A stretch of DNA of 63,912 nt, taken from Campylobacteraceae bacterium. Its GTDB lineage: Bacteria > Campylobacterota > Campylobacteria > Campylobacterales > Sulfurovaceae. A program made the position numbers and the translations under genes. Below the pieces are notes generated by a model. That model worked only from the letters and a program-made list of their open reading frames with translations. It did no database searches and was not told the origin of the DNA. How positions within the stretch are numbered: the stretch's first letter is position 1; every line of letters starts with the position of its first letter. The stretch spans positions 1 to 63,912 of the forward strand of contig JALVUD010000045.1 of assembly GCA_027035765.1 (NCBI GenBank). The letters are read 5' to 3'. Positions 17,767 to 26,795 of the stretch are shown in pieces.

Positions 17767-19347
17767 TTAGCCATTGAGCTGTTTGAGAAAGTTGTCCAGG
17801 CTCATCAGCTGTCCGGCGAATTTCCGAATCCGCTCGGGAGCCCGCTCGATATCATTGTCGAACTGCAATTCATAGAGATTCTCTACCATTGCTTCGACCC
17901 GGAGGTTGCTGGCAGCCCCTTTGAGCATGTGGGCTGTCTTCTGCAACTGGTCCAGATCCTTCTTTTCATAGGCGTCGATCAGAACCGGCAGGTATTCGTG
18001 CCCCTGGTTGGCAAAGTCGTTGATGAATTCCAAAACCAGATCTTCGGGAAGGTTGAGCTCTTCGGCGGCGATCTGAAGGCTGAATTCGATGGGAACGGGT
18101 TTGACCCCTTTCAGGAAGGATTCAGTGGAGACTTCCGGTTGAACGGCCGGTGTAGTCTCCGCTTTCTCTTCTGCTGCAACGGGCGTTTCCATCTCCGCCT
18201 GTTCAGGAGCGGCGGTAGGTTTCTCCGCTTCCCGGGCCGTTTCGACGGCAGAGGGACCGGTGCTTGTCGCCTCCGGTTGTTCAAGGCGTCCCAACATCCG
18301 ATCCAGGGTGTCGACGATTTCGGTGCGCTCTTCCGGGGAAGCAGATTCGATCATATCCAGAAGGCGGTCGATGGGGCTGAGCTGGAGCAGGGTGACGGCA
18401 TCTTTCAGGACCGAAGCCGCTTCCCGACGTGCCGTTGCATCACCCTCCAGGAGCTCCCCACGCATTTGACGGCAATCATGGACAAAATCGCTCACCAACG
18501 CAGTATACTCTTTCGTACCAAGATCCAGGTTGACTGCATTGGTCTGGAGGTCGGGTTTGAAGGCGGCTTCGAGTTTCAGCCACGCCTTTTCTTCTGCTTC
18601 CGGCAGGGGGATGAGCGGTCCCTCATTCTCCGCTGCCTCGAGAGCAGGGGCCGCTTCCTCCTCCTCTTCCAGAACGAGGGGTGCTTCCTCCTCGGCAGGC
18701 TCTTCCTCTCTGAGGGTGAGCGGAGCCTCCTCTTCCGGGGCGGGGGCAGCCTCGACGGGCTCTTCCGCAAGGAGTTGGAGCATCTCCTCCTCTTCCTCCG
18801 GAATTTCGGGAATCGGGAGTTCCTCCTTCGCTTCGGGAGCCGGAACGGAGGGAGTCACCTCCTCCTCTTCTTCGGTCATGAGGGAGAGCGGTGCCTCCTC
18901 TTCGGCCGCTTCGATCGGCGCCTCTTCCTCTTCGGGCAGGAGCTTCAGCAGTGCCTCCAGTTCCGCCTCGGCCTCCCGGGTCTGCTCCTCGGTGATCGCG
19001 GAAGGGGCAGCCTCCGCTTGGGCCTCTTCCTGGGATTCGGGCAGCAGCTGCATGAGCTCCTCCTCTGGTTCAGTGGAGGGGGTCGTCGTTTCGGTCGGTG
19101 CCTCTTCGACGGCCTCCTCCCGCACAGGGTGGCATAGGTACCAGGCCCCCAGAAGAGAGTCGAGTGTTTCGACTTTGCAGGTCAGAGAGTTGTCATCCGG
19201 TAGAAGCAGGATCCCCACCTCTTTTTCGAACCGCAGGCTTCCCTCTCGAAAGGCCCGGACGGCATCGAGGATATCGGAGAAACCCCATCGCTCCAGATCG
19301 GCAGTATCCGCGGCAATGAGGTGATTGTTCTGATCGATGATAAACAT
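17767..19347 (-). CDS. Hpt phosphotransfer protein with long acidic linker
   Basis: The protein has 526 residues. An N-terminal folded region of about 70 residues (starting MFIIDQNNHLIAADTADLE) is followed by a Glu/Pro/Ala-rich linker (about 75-270) with repeated EEEAPL-like blocks, a helical middle segment (about 270-350), another low-complexity stretch and a C-terminal Hpt four-helix domain with phospho-acceptor His473 in AHMLKGAASNL. The Hpt domain relays phosphate between the hybrid kinase and a response regulator. The linker is one of the longest acidic tracts in the window. No enzymatic domain is seen. Confidence 0.8.
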   Translation of the reverse strand: MFIIDQNNHLIAADTADLERWGFSDILDAVRAFREGSLRFEKEVGILLLPDDNSLTCKVETLDSLLGAWYLCHPVREEAVEEAPTETTTPSTEPEEELMQLLPESQEEAQAEAAPSAITEEQTREAEAELEALLKLLPEEEEAPIEAAEEEAPLSLMTEEEEEVTPSVPAPEAKEELPIPEIPEEEEEMLQLLAEEPVEAAPAPEEEAPLTLREEEPAEEEAPLVLEEEEEAAPALEAAENEGPLIPLPEAEEKAWLKLEAAFKPDLQTNAVNLDLGTKEYTALVSDFVHDCRQMRGELLEGDATARREAASVLKDAVTLLQLSPIDRLLDMIESASPEERTEIVDTLDRMLGRLEQPEATSTGPSAVETAREAEKPTAAPEQAEMETPVAAEEKAETTPAVQPEVSTESFLKGVKPVPIEFSLQIAAEELNLPEDLVLEFINDFANQGHEYLPVLIDAYEKKDLDQLQKTAHMLKGAASNLRVEAMVENLYELQFDNDIERAPERIRKFAGQLMSLDNFLKQLNG

Positions 19348-19350
19348 GGG

Positions 19351-19779
19351 TTATTTCCTCGCTTTCTCTTGAATGGATTTGGCTTTGAACTCCAGCTCTT
19401 TTTCGACGATTTCATCGGGAGCGGCCGGGCGTCCGATATAGGCAAAACCGACAGCTTCTTCCCCCTCCGTCAGCGGTGAGACCTGGGTATAGGCCCAGAA
19501 AAGCCGGCCGTCCTTGCGTTGGTAACGCAGGAGTCCTTCCCACATCTTCCCACCCAAAACACGATCCCGGATCCGGTCCCGAATCTCTCTGGGGGTGGTG
19601 GAGAGCAGAATCCTCTCGCACTTCTTTCCGAGAAGTTCGGACTTTTCATAGCCGGAATTGCGGCAGAGCCGATGGTTGACATAGGTCACTTTTCCCTCCA
19701 GATCGGTTTCGCAGTGGATCATCCCCTCTGTGAAGCGGTAAAGTCCTTCCCGCTCCTTGAGATCAGTGGGCCCTATCAT
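19351..19779 (-). CDS. PAS-domain sensor protein (Aer-like), soluble
   Basis: The 142-residue protein has a single PAS fold (about 15-115, motifs 'VTYVNHRLCRNSGYEKSELLGK' in part and 'RKDGRLFWAYTQVSPL'), as in the cytoplasmic FAD-binding PAS of Aer-type proteins. It has no transmembrane or output domain. It is first in the signalling cassette, 3 bp before the Hpt gene, with a TACAAT/TATTATA -10 region near 19810-19820 on this strand. It probably supplies a redox or energy input to the kinase, but that is inference. Confidence 0.75.
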   Translation of the reverse strand: MIGPTDLKEREGLYRFTEGMIHCETDLEGKVTYVNHRLCRNSGYEKSELLGKKCERILLSTTPREIRDRIRDRVLGGKMWEGLLRYQRKDGRLFWAYTQVSPLTEGEEAVGFAYIGRPAAPDEIVEKELEFKAKSIQEKARK

Positions 19780-19880
19780 TTATTCCCTTTTTCAACCGAG
19801 ATGTTGCATATTGTATAATATTAAAGTTTAAAGAAGTTGAGAAAAACAGGGTTTTAAGCCTCTTTTTCCCGAAAATGTGA

Positions 19881-21695
19881 TCAATTCTCTTCAGAGCGCA
19901 GCTTGCCGATTGCTTCGGCGGCGCGTCTGCCGGCGACTCCGGAGAGTGATGAAGCCTCTGCCGTCATGATCGCCTCGAAGGTTCCGAAATAGTCCAGAAG
20001 TTTTTTCAAGGTGGCCGGCCCGATCCCCTCCTGTTCGAGAAGAAGAGTGCGGCGATCCTGGCGGCGTTTTTTGTTTCGATGGTAGGTGATGGCGAAGCGG
20101 TGAGCTTCGTCCCTGAGGCGTTGGAGCCATTGGAGTCTGGCATCCCTCGGGTCGAGACGGAGTTCCCCGGCCGGCCCGTGGAGCAGGTCCCGGGCCGCTC
20201 CTTTGGCCCGGTGGGCCTTGGCATCGAGTTTCTCCTTGGCGATGGCCAGCACCGGGAGGTTCACCCCCGCTCTCCGGAGGAGATCTTCCGCCAGGCGGCG
20301 GAGGGTTTCGCCACCGTCGATCAGCCAGAGGTCCGGCGGCGGTTCTTTGTCGAAATCTCCAATGCGCCGCTCGAGCATCTCCATCATTTGGTGATATTCG
20401 TCCTTGGCCTCGAGCCGGTAGCGACGATAAGAGCTTTTCTCCCAGGCTCCTTCGTCCCAGACTACCATGGCGCCGACTGCGGCCTCCCCCATCATATGGG
20501 AGTTGTCAAAGGTTTCGACCCGCCAGGGGATTCGCTCCAGATTGAAAAGCTCCGCGACACTCTTTTCAACGGGGATCTCTTGTGGCTGCCGCCTATCGCG
20601 CCGCAGGAGCTCGGCGGCATTGCTCAATGCCAGACGGGTCAGCTGGGCCTTGGGGCCCCGGCGGGGGGTCAGGACCCTGAGACGTCGGCCTGACCGCTGA
20701 CTGAGCAGCCCTGCAACCTCGTCGCTCTGCTCCAAATCGTGGGCCAGGAGGATCGTCGAAGCGGTGCCGGGGGTCTCTTCCCGGTAAAAGTCGAGCAGTG
20801 CCTGCCGGTAGGCTTCGTCGGGATCATAAAGCTCGGTATGCCGGAAATAGCTGTAGCTGGAGGCGGTGATCCTCCCCCCGCGCATAAAGAGCCGGACCAC
20901 CACACCCCGGTCGCTCCCCGGATCGATGGCGAAGATATCGTAATCCTCCTGACGGGCCAGATCGATCTCGGAGTGGATCTCCAGCCCACGGATCGCCTCG
21001 ATCTGGTCTCGGACCTTGGCAGCCTCCTCGAAGCGCTCCTGTTCGGCCAGCTCCGTCATCCGCTTCTCCAGGCGCCGGAGGATCAGGGGGAGGTTGTGAA
21101 TGGCGGCTTTGGCCTCTTCGACGGTGCGTCGATACTCCTCGGAAGTGATTTTTCCTTCACAGGGGGCGGGGCAGCGGCCGATCTGGTGGAAGAGACAGGC
21201 TTTTTTGCCCTGGAGACATCCCGCCTTCTGCACGAGAGGAAAGAGAAAATAGAGGGCCTCAAGCAATGCCCGCCCACCGCTGGGGAAGGGGCCGTAGTAG
21301 CGGACCTTTTTGCCCCGGACCACTTTGCGGGTCAGTTCGAAACGGGGGAAGGGAGCTGCTTCGTCCAGATAGAGATAGGGATAGGTCTTGTCGTCTCGTA
21401 AAAGAATATTGTATTTGGGTTTGAGCTGCTTGATCAGAGAGTTCTCCAGGATCAGGGCGTCGGCTTCGCTCTCGACGACCAGATACTCCAGAGAACGGGC
21501 TTCGTGCAGCATTTTCAGAATGCGGGGGCTCTGATCGGGGTTGGGGCGCAGTGAAGGGGTGAAGCGCCAATAGCTGCGGACCCGGTTTCGGAGGTTTTTG
21601 GCCTTGCCCACATAGAGGAGCCGCCCCTCCCCGTCGAAATACTGGTAGACCCCCGGGGAGGCGGGAAGATCGGCCAGGGTTTCGGCCAGCGTCAC
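19881..21695 (-). CDS. uvrC: excinuclease ABC subunit C
   Basis: The 604-residue protein has the N-terminal GIY-YIG nuclease domain (GVYQYFDGEGRLLYVGKA), a Cys-containing segment (KAGCLQGKKACLFHQIGRC), a UVR motif (about residue 205), the RNase H-like endonuclease domain (ETFDNSHMMG, LWLIDGG) and C-terminal helix-hairpin-helix motifs. UvrC makes both incisions in nucleotide excision repair. Its start overlaps the stop of the upstream DciA-like gene (ATGA at 21695-21692). Confidence 0.96.
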   Translation of the reverse strand: MTLAETLADLPASPGVYQYFDGEGRLLYVGKAKNLRNRVRSYWRFTPSLRPNPDQSPRILKMLHEARSLEYLVVESEADALILENSLIKQLKPKYNILLRDDKTYPYLYLDEAAPFPRFELTRKVVRGKKVRYYGPFPSGGRALLEALYFLFPLVQKAGCLQGKKACLFHQIGRCPAPCEGKITSEEYRRTVEEAKAAIHNLPLILRRLEKRMTELAEQERFEEAAKVRDQIEAIRGLEIHSEIDLARQEDYDIFAIDPGSDRGVVVRLFMRGGRITASSYSYFRHTELYDPDEAYRQALLDFYREETPGTASTILLAHDLEQSDEVAGLLSQRSGRRLRVLTPRRGPKAQLTRLALSNAAELLRRDRRQPQEIPVEKSVAELFNLERIPWRVETFDNSHMMGEAAVGAMVVWDEGAWEKSSYRRYRLEAKDEYHQMMEMLERRIGDFDKEPPPDLWLIDGGETLRRLAEDLLRRAGVNLPVLAIAKEKLDAKAHRAKGAARDLLHGPAGELRLDPRDARLQWLQRLRDEAHRFAITYHRNKKRRQDRRTLLLEQEGIGPATLKKLLDYFGTFEAIMTAEASSLSGVAGRRAAEAIGKLRSEEN

Positions 21696-22150
21696 CTGTG
21701 CTCCTCCCGGTTGCGTAGGATCAGCTGGCGAATCTTTTGGAAGGACTCCCGGAGCCGGGGATCGGTGTCGGGCAGGCGAAACTCTCCGAGGGCGGCCTCC
21801 GCATATCGGGGGATGGTTTCATCTGCGCGCTCTTCGTCGGGCATCGAATGGTATTTGGAGGCAAAGATGACAACACGGTCCGCCGCCATAAAGGCGCATT
21901 CGGGAGATTGCGCTATCAGGCTGCTTAATAGGCTTTTTAACAGATCTTGATTATAATTGAGCTCCATTTTATAGCCGGGATGGGAGAGGGCGACCATCAG
22001 CTGCCGGTTTTTGACAGTGACGAAGGCGATCGCCTCCCGGAAACGGGGCGGCAGCAGCTCCAGAAATTTACGATAGCAGCGATGCTGGGAAAGAGGACGG
22101 AACCGATGGGTATTGACAAGGGAAGCAAGAAGCGATTGCGCGGTTTTCAT
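21692..22150 (-). CDS. DciA/DUF721-like protein
   Basis: The 152-residue protein starts at MKTAQSLLASL. The basic N-terminal part and the 'AIAFVTVKNRQLMVALSHPGYKMELN' strand-rich segment resemble DciA (DUF721), which helps load the replicative helicase DnaB in bacteria without DnaC. The resemblance is in pattern only and the C-terminal half is less typical. A TATAAT sequence lies only 6 bases upstream of the ATG. The first 45 bases overlap, antiparallel, the proposed tiny lipoprotein gene on the plus strand. Confidence 0.55.
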   Translation of the reverse strand: MKTAQSLLASLVNTHRFRPLSQHRCYRKFLELLPPRFREAIAFVTVKNRQLMVALSHPGYKMELNYNQDLLKSLLSSLIAQSPECAFMAADRVVIFASKYHSMPDEERADETIPRYAEAALGEFRLPDTDPRLRESFQKIRQLILRNREEHR

Positions 22151-22264
22151 GCCGCCATTATAGCATCCCTGCTGCTGGGGCTGGCCCTGGCGGGCTGCGG
22201 ATACAAGACCGATCCGGTCTACGTCTCTCCCCTGGATCACAATCGGACGGAAGGATCCCGTTGA
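22106..22264 (+). CDS. LptM-like small lipoprotein
   Basis: This is a 52-codon frame. After a basic N-terminus comes a signal segment and the lipobox LALAGC (Cys31), then GYKTDPVYVSPLDHNRTEG. The CGxKxPxYxP pattern just after the lipidated Cys is the signature of LptM/YifL-type lipoproteins, which assist LptD maturation. ATG 22106 and TTG 22135 are both possible starts. The stop TGA (22262-22264) overlaps the TTG start of nadB, which supports real translation. The 5' end overlaps the divergent DciA-like gene. Confidence 0.65.
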   Translation: MGIDKGSKKRLRGFHAAIIASLLLGLALAGCGYKTDPVYVSPLDHNRTEGSR

Positions 22265-23718
22265 AACGCTACGACGTCATCATTGTCGGAGCAGGAATTG
22301 CCGGTCTCTATGCGGCGATGCATCTGCCCGAATCGATGAAAGTTCTGGTTGTCTGCAAGGACATCCCCTGGGAATGCAATACCTTTTATGCCCAGGGAGG
22401 GATCGTTACCGCTCTGAATGAAGAGGATGTCCCCCATCATATCGAGGACACGCTGGCCGCGGGAGCCTACCACAACGTCCGGGAGGCGGTGGAGATCCTC
22501 TCCCGGGAATCTCTGGAGCTCCGGGAGGATCTGCTGCGGCGGGGAATGCCTTTCGATCGGAGCGAAGCGGGGAACCTTCTCTATACCAAGGAAGCGGCCC
22601 ACTCCGCCAGCCGGATTCTCCATGCCGGCGGGGATGCCACGGGTCGCTATATGCACTATTTTATGATGACCCGCAATCCCCACCTGCTGCAGCGCAATAC
22701 CCTGGTCTACGACCTGCTGATCGAGAACGGACGCTGCTACGGTGTCCGGGCGATGGTCAACTACCGGCCTACGACCCTCTATGCGGATCATATTCTTATC
22801 GCCAGCGGTGGGATCGGTTCGCTCTATGCCTACAATACCAACTCCCGGACCGTCAGTGCCGATATTCATGGCATCTGTGTGGAGAAGGGGATCGCCCTGG
22901 CGGATATGGAATTTATGCAGTTTCACCCGACGGTTTTCGTCAAGACTCCCTTCGCACGGAAACTGCTGCTCACAGAGGCGCTGCGGGGCGAAGGAGCCCA
23001 TATCGTCGATGAGGATGGGAAACGTTTCCTCTTCGACTATGATCCGAGGGGCGAACTGGCCAGCCGGGATATCGTCTCCCGGGCGATCTTCGACTATAAA
23101 CGCAAAACCGGCAAAGAGGTCTATCTGGACTTCTCCATGTTCGAGGAGGAGTGGTTCCACCGGCGTTTCCCCAATATCACCAAGACCTTCGAGGCGATCG
23201 GCTACCACCTCCCCAAAGACAGAGTTCCCATCTCCCCGGCCTTCCACTATGCCAACGGCGGGATCGCCTGCGACACCTACGGTCGTATTCCGGGGATGAA
23301 GGGACTTTACGTTGCCGGAGAGGCGGCCCGAACCGGGGTGCATGGTGCCAACCGTCTCGCCTCCAACTCCCTGCTGGAAGCGGCTATTTTCGCCCGGCGG
23401 GCGGTGGAGGCGATTCTCGGCTCTCCCATTCATGACGGTCCGGTACCGCGCTTTGAAAAAGACTACGATACCCAACTCCACAAAGAGCACGACAAAAGCT
23501 ACAAACACCAGCTGAGGCAGATCATGTGGAAAGATGTGGGGATTATCCGAACCGAAGCGGGACTGCACGAGGCCAAGAACTTCATCTACGATACCAAAAA
23601 CCGGGAGATCGGCCGTCTGCTGGAGCTGCGCCTCAATACCGCGGCGGCCATCGTCGAAGCGGCCCTGGCACGCAAAGAGCCTCTGGGCTCCCACTACATC
23701 GAAAGCGAGGAGACCTGA
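22261..23718 (+). CDS. nadB: L-aspartate oxidase
   Basis: The 485-residue flavoprotein has an N-terminal FAD dinucleotide-binding motif (VIIVGAGIAGLYAA), the 'AQGGI' loop, 'HSASRILHAGGDATG', 'QFHPTVF', and the active-site region with TEALRGEGA and GxHGANRLASNSLLE. It oxidises L-aspartate to iminoaspartate, the first step of NAD synthesis. The start codon is TTG with GGAAGGA upstream, overlapping the preceding lipoprotein stop. Its TGA overlaps the nhaD start (TGATG). Confidence 0.95.
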   Translation: MKRYDVIIVGAGIAGLYAAMHLPESMKVLVVCKDIPWECNTFYAQGGIVTALNEEDVPHHIEDTLAAGAYHNVREAVEILSRESLELREDLLRRGMPFDRSEAGNLLYTKEAAHSASRILHAGGDATGRYMHYFMMTRNPHLLQRNTLVYDLLIENGRCYGVRAMVNYRPTTLYADHILIASGGIGSLYAYNTNSRTVSADIHGICVEKGIALADMEFMQFHPTVFVKTPFARKLLLTEALRGEGAHIVDEDGKRFLFDYDPRGELASRDIVSRAIFDYKRKTGKEVYLDFSMFEEEWFHRRFPNITKTFEAIGYHLPKDRVPISPAFHYANGGIACDTYGRIPGMKGLYVAGEAARTGVHGANRLASNSLLEAAIFARRAVEAILGSPIHDGPVPRFEKDYDTQLHKEHDKSYKHQLRQIMWKDVGIIRTEAGLHEAKNFIYDTKNREIGRLLELRLNTAAAIVEAALARKEPLGSHYIESEET

Positions 23719-25022
23719 TGGAAGGGATGGATCTGACAACCACCTGGGTCGGCTTCCTGGACCTGGCGGTCTTCGTTATCGCCTACCTCCTGGTCGCTAC
23801 CGAGGAGAAATACGAGATCAACAAGGCCAAGCCGGCGCTCTTTGCCGGAACCTTTATGTTTATGATGATCGGGGTCTATTATGCCCTCAATCATCTCAAT
23901 CCTGCCCCGCTGCACGAGGAGATGACCAAACTGATCGAGGAGATCGCCGAGATCTACTTCTTCCTCTTTGTGGCCATGACCTATATCGAAACCCTGATCG
24001 AACGGGGGGTCTTCGATGCATTGAAGTACAAGCTGGTCTCCCGGGGCTTCAGCTACAAAAAGCTCTTCTGGCTGACGGGGCTGCTGGCCTTTTTCATCTC
24101 GCCCGTCGCCGACAACCTGACCACGGCTCTGATCCTCTCGACCGTGCTCTTCACTATCGACAAGACCAACCGTCCCTTCCTTATCGCCGGGGCGATCAAT
24201 ATCGTCGTCGCCGCCAACGCCGGGGGGGCCTGGAGCCCCTTCGGGGATATCACGACGCTGATGGCCTGGACGGCGGGCAAAGGGGAGTTTGTCGATTTCC
24301 TCTATCTTTTTCTCCCCTCTATCGCCGGCTGGGTCTTGACCGCCTGGCTCCTCAGTTTCTATGTTCCCGAAGGTGAACCCCATTTCAACGCCGCCACTAC
24401 CGAGGTTCCTGTCATCAAGGACGGGGGAATGGCGGTGGTCTGGCTGGGGGCCTTTACGATCTTTATCGCCGTGGTGGGGCATCAGTTTTTCCACTTCCCT
24501 GCCATGTGGGGAATGATGTTCGGCCTCTCGCTGCTCAAGCTCTACTCCTATTCACTGGCCAAACGGAAGAACCGTATCGGTTTCGATGTCTTTGTCAACA
24601 TGAAAAAGGTGGAGAACGATACACTGCTCTTCTTCTTTGGGATTCTCTCCGCCGTCGGAGCGCTCCACTACCTGGGCTACCTGCACTACATCCATCACCT
24701 CTATGATCTGGTGGGACCCACGGCAGCCAATATCGGTGTAGGATTCATTTCGGCGATTATCGACAACGTCCCAGTCATGAGCGCGATCCTGAAATCCTCT
24801 CCCTCGATGGGAACCGATCAGTGGATGCTGGTAACATTGACAGCGGGTATCGGCGGTTCACTGATCTCTTTCGGTTCCGCCGCCGGTGTGGGCGTGATGG
24901 GGCGTATGCGGGGGATCTATACCTTCGGCAGCCATCTGCGCCTGGGCTGGACGGTTCTGGCCGGATACATTCTCTCTCTGGTTCTCTGGTATATTCAATT
25001 TGAGATATTGGGACTCTATTAA
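23718..25022 (+). CDS. nhaD: Na+/H+ antiporter, NhaD family
   Basis: The 434-residue polytopic membrane protein starts MEGMDLTTTWVGFLDLAVFV. It has about 12 hydrophobic segments and the NhaD/ArsB-type motifs 'SPVADNLTTALILSTVLF' and 'NAGGAWSPFGDITTLMAW', with a second half-repeat 'IIDNVPVMSAIL' and 'SFGSAAGVGVMG'. NhaD exports Na+ in exchange for H+ and fits a marine or saline habitat. Translation is coupled to nadB by a TGATG overlap. A composite heptamer repeat follows directly. Confidence 0.9.
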   Translation: MEGMDLTTTWVGFLDLAVFVIAYLLVATEEKYEINKAKPALFAGTFMFMMIGVYYALNHLNPAPLHEEMTKLIEEIAEIYFFLFVAMTYIETLIERGVFDALKYKLVSRGFSYKKLFWLTGLLAFFISPVADNLTTALILSTVLFTIDKTNRPFLIAGAINIVVAANAGGAWSPFGDITTLMAWTAGKGEFVDFLYLFLPSIAGWVLTAWLLSFYVPEGEPHFNAATTEVPVIKDGGMAVVWLGAFTIFIAVVGHQFFHFPAMWGMMFGLSLLKLYSYSLAKRKNRIGFDVFVNMKKVENDTLLFFFGILSAVGALHYLGYLHYIHHLYDLVGPTAANIGVGFISAIIDNVPVMSAILKSSPSMGTDQWMLVTLTAGIGGSLISFGSAAGVGVMGRMRGIYTFGSHLRLGWTVLAGYILSLVLWYIQFEILGLY

Positions 25023-25026
25023 TTCA

Positions 25027-25124
25027 GTGAGGAGTGAAGAGTGAGGAGTTGAAGTATGCGTTGCTTGGCAACGCTTATTTTAAGAAATACAAACCAAAAA
25101 TTTCTAGTTACTAGTTACTAGTTA
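25027..25124. repeat. composite heptamer repeat A (nhaD-guaA gap)
   Basis: First array at 25027-25054: GTGAGGA, GTGAAGA, GTGAGGA, GTTGAAG. Hairpin at 25058-25074: GCGTTGC, loop TTG, GCAACGC (perfect). Second array at 25104-25124: three exact copies of CTAGTTA. The period is strictly 7 in both arrays. The same hairpin recurs in repeats B and C. Confidence 0.85.
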
Positions 25125-25141
25125 TTTTGTAAAGGATAAAA

Positions 25142-26683
25142 GTGAAAGAAGTACCTATCGTCGTTTTGGATTTCGGTTCGCAGTATACGCAGCTCATCGC
25201 CCGCAAGCTTCGTGAGAGTGGGGTCTATACCGAGGTGGTTCCCTACCGGGAGGATCTGGAGGCGATCAAGGCCCGCCGACCCAAGGGGATCATTCTCTCC
25301 GGCGGTCCGGCCTCGGTCTATGCCGAAGATGCCTATCACCCCGACAAAGGGATCTGGGAGCTGGGGTTGCCGATTCTGGGGATCTGCTACGGGATGCAGC
25401 TCATCGCCCAGCACTTCGGCGGCGAGGTGATCCCTGCCGATCATCACGAATACGGCAAGGCCAAACTTCATATCACCAAACCCGAGACCCCGATCTTCCG
25501 GGAGGTTCCCGATAACAGCATTGTCTGGATGAGCCATGGGGATCGGGTGGAGAAGCTGCCCGAAGGCTTCGAGACCATCGCCGTGAGTGATAATTCCCCC
25601 CACGCTGCTATCGCCGATGAGGCGCGGCGGATCTATGCCTTCCAGTTCCATCCCGAAGTGCACCACAGTGAGCAGGGGACCAAAATGCTCAAAAACTTCG
25701 CCAAATATATCTGCGGCTGTGAGAGCACCTGGAACATGGGCTCCTTCGCCAAAGAGAAGATCGCCGAGATCCGCAAACAGGTGGGGGACAAAAAGGTCCT
25801 CTGTGGTGTCAGCGGCGGGGTGGACAGCTCCGTCGTGGCGGCGCTGCTGCACGAGGCGATCGGGGATCAGCTCATTGCTGTCTTTGTCGATACGGGGCTG
25901 CTGCGCAAAAACGAAGCGCAGCAGGTGCAGGATATGTTCAAAGGGCTGGGAATCGATCTGATCACCGTGGATGCCTCCGAGCGTTTCCTCTCCCGTCTCA
26001 AAGGGGTCACTGATCCGGAGCGCAAGCGCAAGATCATCGGCGAAACCTTCATCGAAGTCTTCGACGAAGAGGCCAAGAAGCATGCCGACGAAGTGAGCTT
26101 CCTGGCCCAGGGAACCCTCTATACCGATGTCATCGAATCCGTCAGCGTCAAAGGCCCCTCCAAGACCATCAAATCCCACCACAATGTCGGCGGCCTCCCC
26201 GACTGGATGACTTTCGAACTCGTCGAGCCCCTGAGGGAAATCTTCAAAGATGAGGTGCGCAAACTGGGCCTGGAACTGGGGCTTCCCAAGCATATGATCG
26301 GCCGTCACCCCTTCCCGGGGCCCGGTCTGGCGATCCGGGTCATGGGGGAAGTCAACGAAGAGGCCCTGCGCCTGCTGCGTGACAGCGACGAGATCATGCA
26401 GGAGGAGCTGCGGGCCAGCGGCTACTACGACAAGGTCTGGCAGGCCTTTACCGTGCTCCTCAACGTCAGCAGTGTCGGGGTCATGGGGGACAACCGCACC
26501 TATGACAATACGGTCTGTGTCCGGATGGTGGAGTCCGTCGACGGCATGACCGCCACCTTTGCCCATGTTCCCCACGACATCCTGGAGAATATCAGCCGCC
26601 GGATCATCAACGAGATCGACGGGATCAACCGGGTGGTCTATGATATCTCCTCCAAGCCCCCTGCGACAATTGAGTGGGAATAA
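25142..26683 (+). CDS. guaA: GMP synthase (glutamine-hydrolysing)
   Basis: The 513-residue protein has an N-terminal class I glutamine amidotransferase with nucleophile Cys82 (GICYGMQ) and the partner His/Glu in FQFHPEV, an ATP pyrophosphatase domain with P-loop SGGVDSS (224-230) and the C-terminal dimerisation domain ending in [11 protein letters not shown]. It converts XMP to GMP. The start is GTG with AAAGGA seven bases upstream. Repeat A lies before it and a hairpin plus repeat D after it. Confidence 0.97.
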   Translation: MKEVPIVVLDFGSQYTQLIARKLRESGVYTEVVPYREDLEAIKARRPKGIILSGGPASVYAEDAYHPDKGIWELGLPILGICYGMQLIAQHFGGEVIPADHHEYGKAKLHITKPETPIFREVPDNSIVWMSHGDRVEKLPEGFETIAVSDNSPHAAIADEARRIYAFQFHPEVHHSEQGTKMLKNFAKYICGCESTWNMGSFAKEKIAEIRKQVGDKKVLCGVSGGVDSSVVAALLHEAIGDQLIAVFVDTGLLRKNEAQQVQDMFKGLGIDLITVDASERFLSRLKGVTDPERKRKIIGETFIEVFDEEAKKHADEVSFLAQGTLYTDVIESVSVKGPSKTIKSHHNVGGLPDWMTFELVEPLREIFKDEVRKLGLELGLPKHMIGRHPFPGPGLAIRVMGEVNEEALRLLRDSDEIMQEELRASGYYDKVWQAFTVLLNVSSVGVMGDNRTYDNTVCVRMVESVDGMTATFAHVPHDILENISRRIINEIDGINRVVYDISSKPPATIEWE

Positions 26684-26701
26684 AAACGTCGTGGACGTTT
26701 T
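26683..26701 (+). terminator. hairpin at the end of guaA
   Basis: AAAACGTC (26683-26690) and GACGTTTT (26694-26701) form a perfect 8-bp stem with a GTG loop, starting within the guaA stop codon. It ends in TTTTAG, so it could work as an intrinsic terminator. It also occupies the place of a hairpin in the heptamer composite that follows. Confidence 0.55.
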
Positions 26702-26708
26702 AGTCGCT

Positions 26709-26780
26709 GGTCATTTGTCATTGGTCATTGGAAAAAGATTGAACGATTTCCCAATGACCAGTAACCGATAACCAATTACC
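26709..26780. repeat. composite heptamer repeat D (guaA-dgkA gap)
   Basis: First array at 26709-26731: GGTCATT, TGTCATT, GGTCATT, then GG. Second array at 26751-26780: CCAATGA, CCAGTAA, CCGATAA, CCAATTA, then CC. The end of the first array and the start of the second are inverted relative to each other (GGTCATTGG against CCAATGACC), so the spacer can form the loop of a long hairpin. Period 7 is strict. Confidence 0.85.
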
Positions 26781-26795
26781 CGGCCGGAGACCGCC

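Noticed and set aside
17239-19137. A 632-codon plus-strand frame opposite the kinase and Hpt genes
   Set aside because: It exists because the opposite strand encodes Glu-rich tracts. Its product is Phe/Gly/Leu-rich with no recognisable domain and crosses two real genes.
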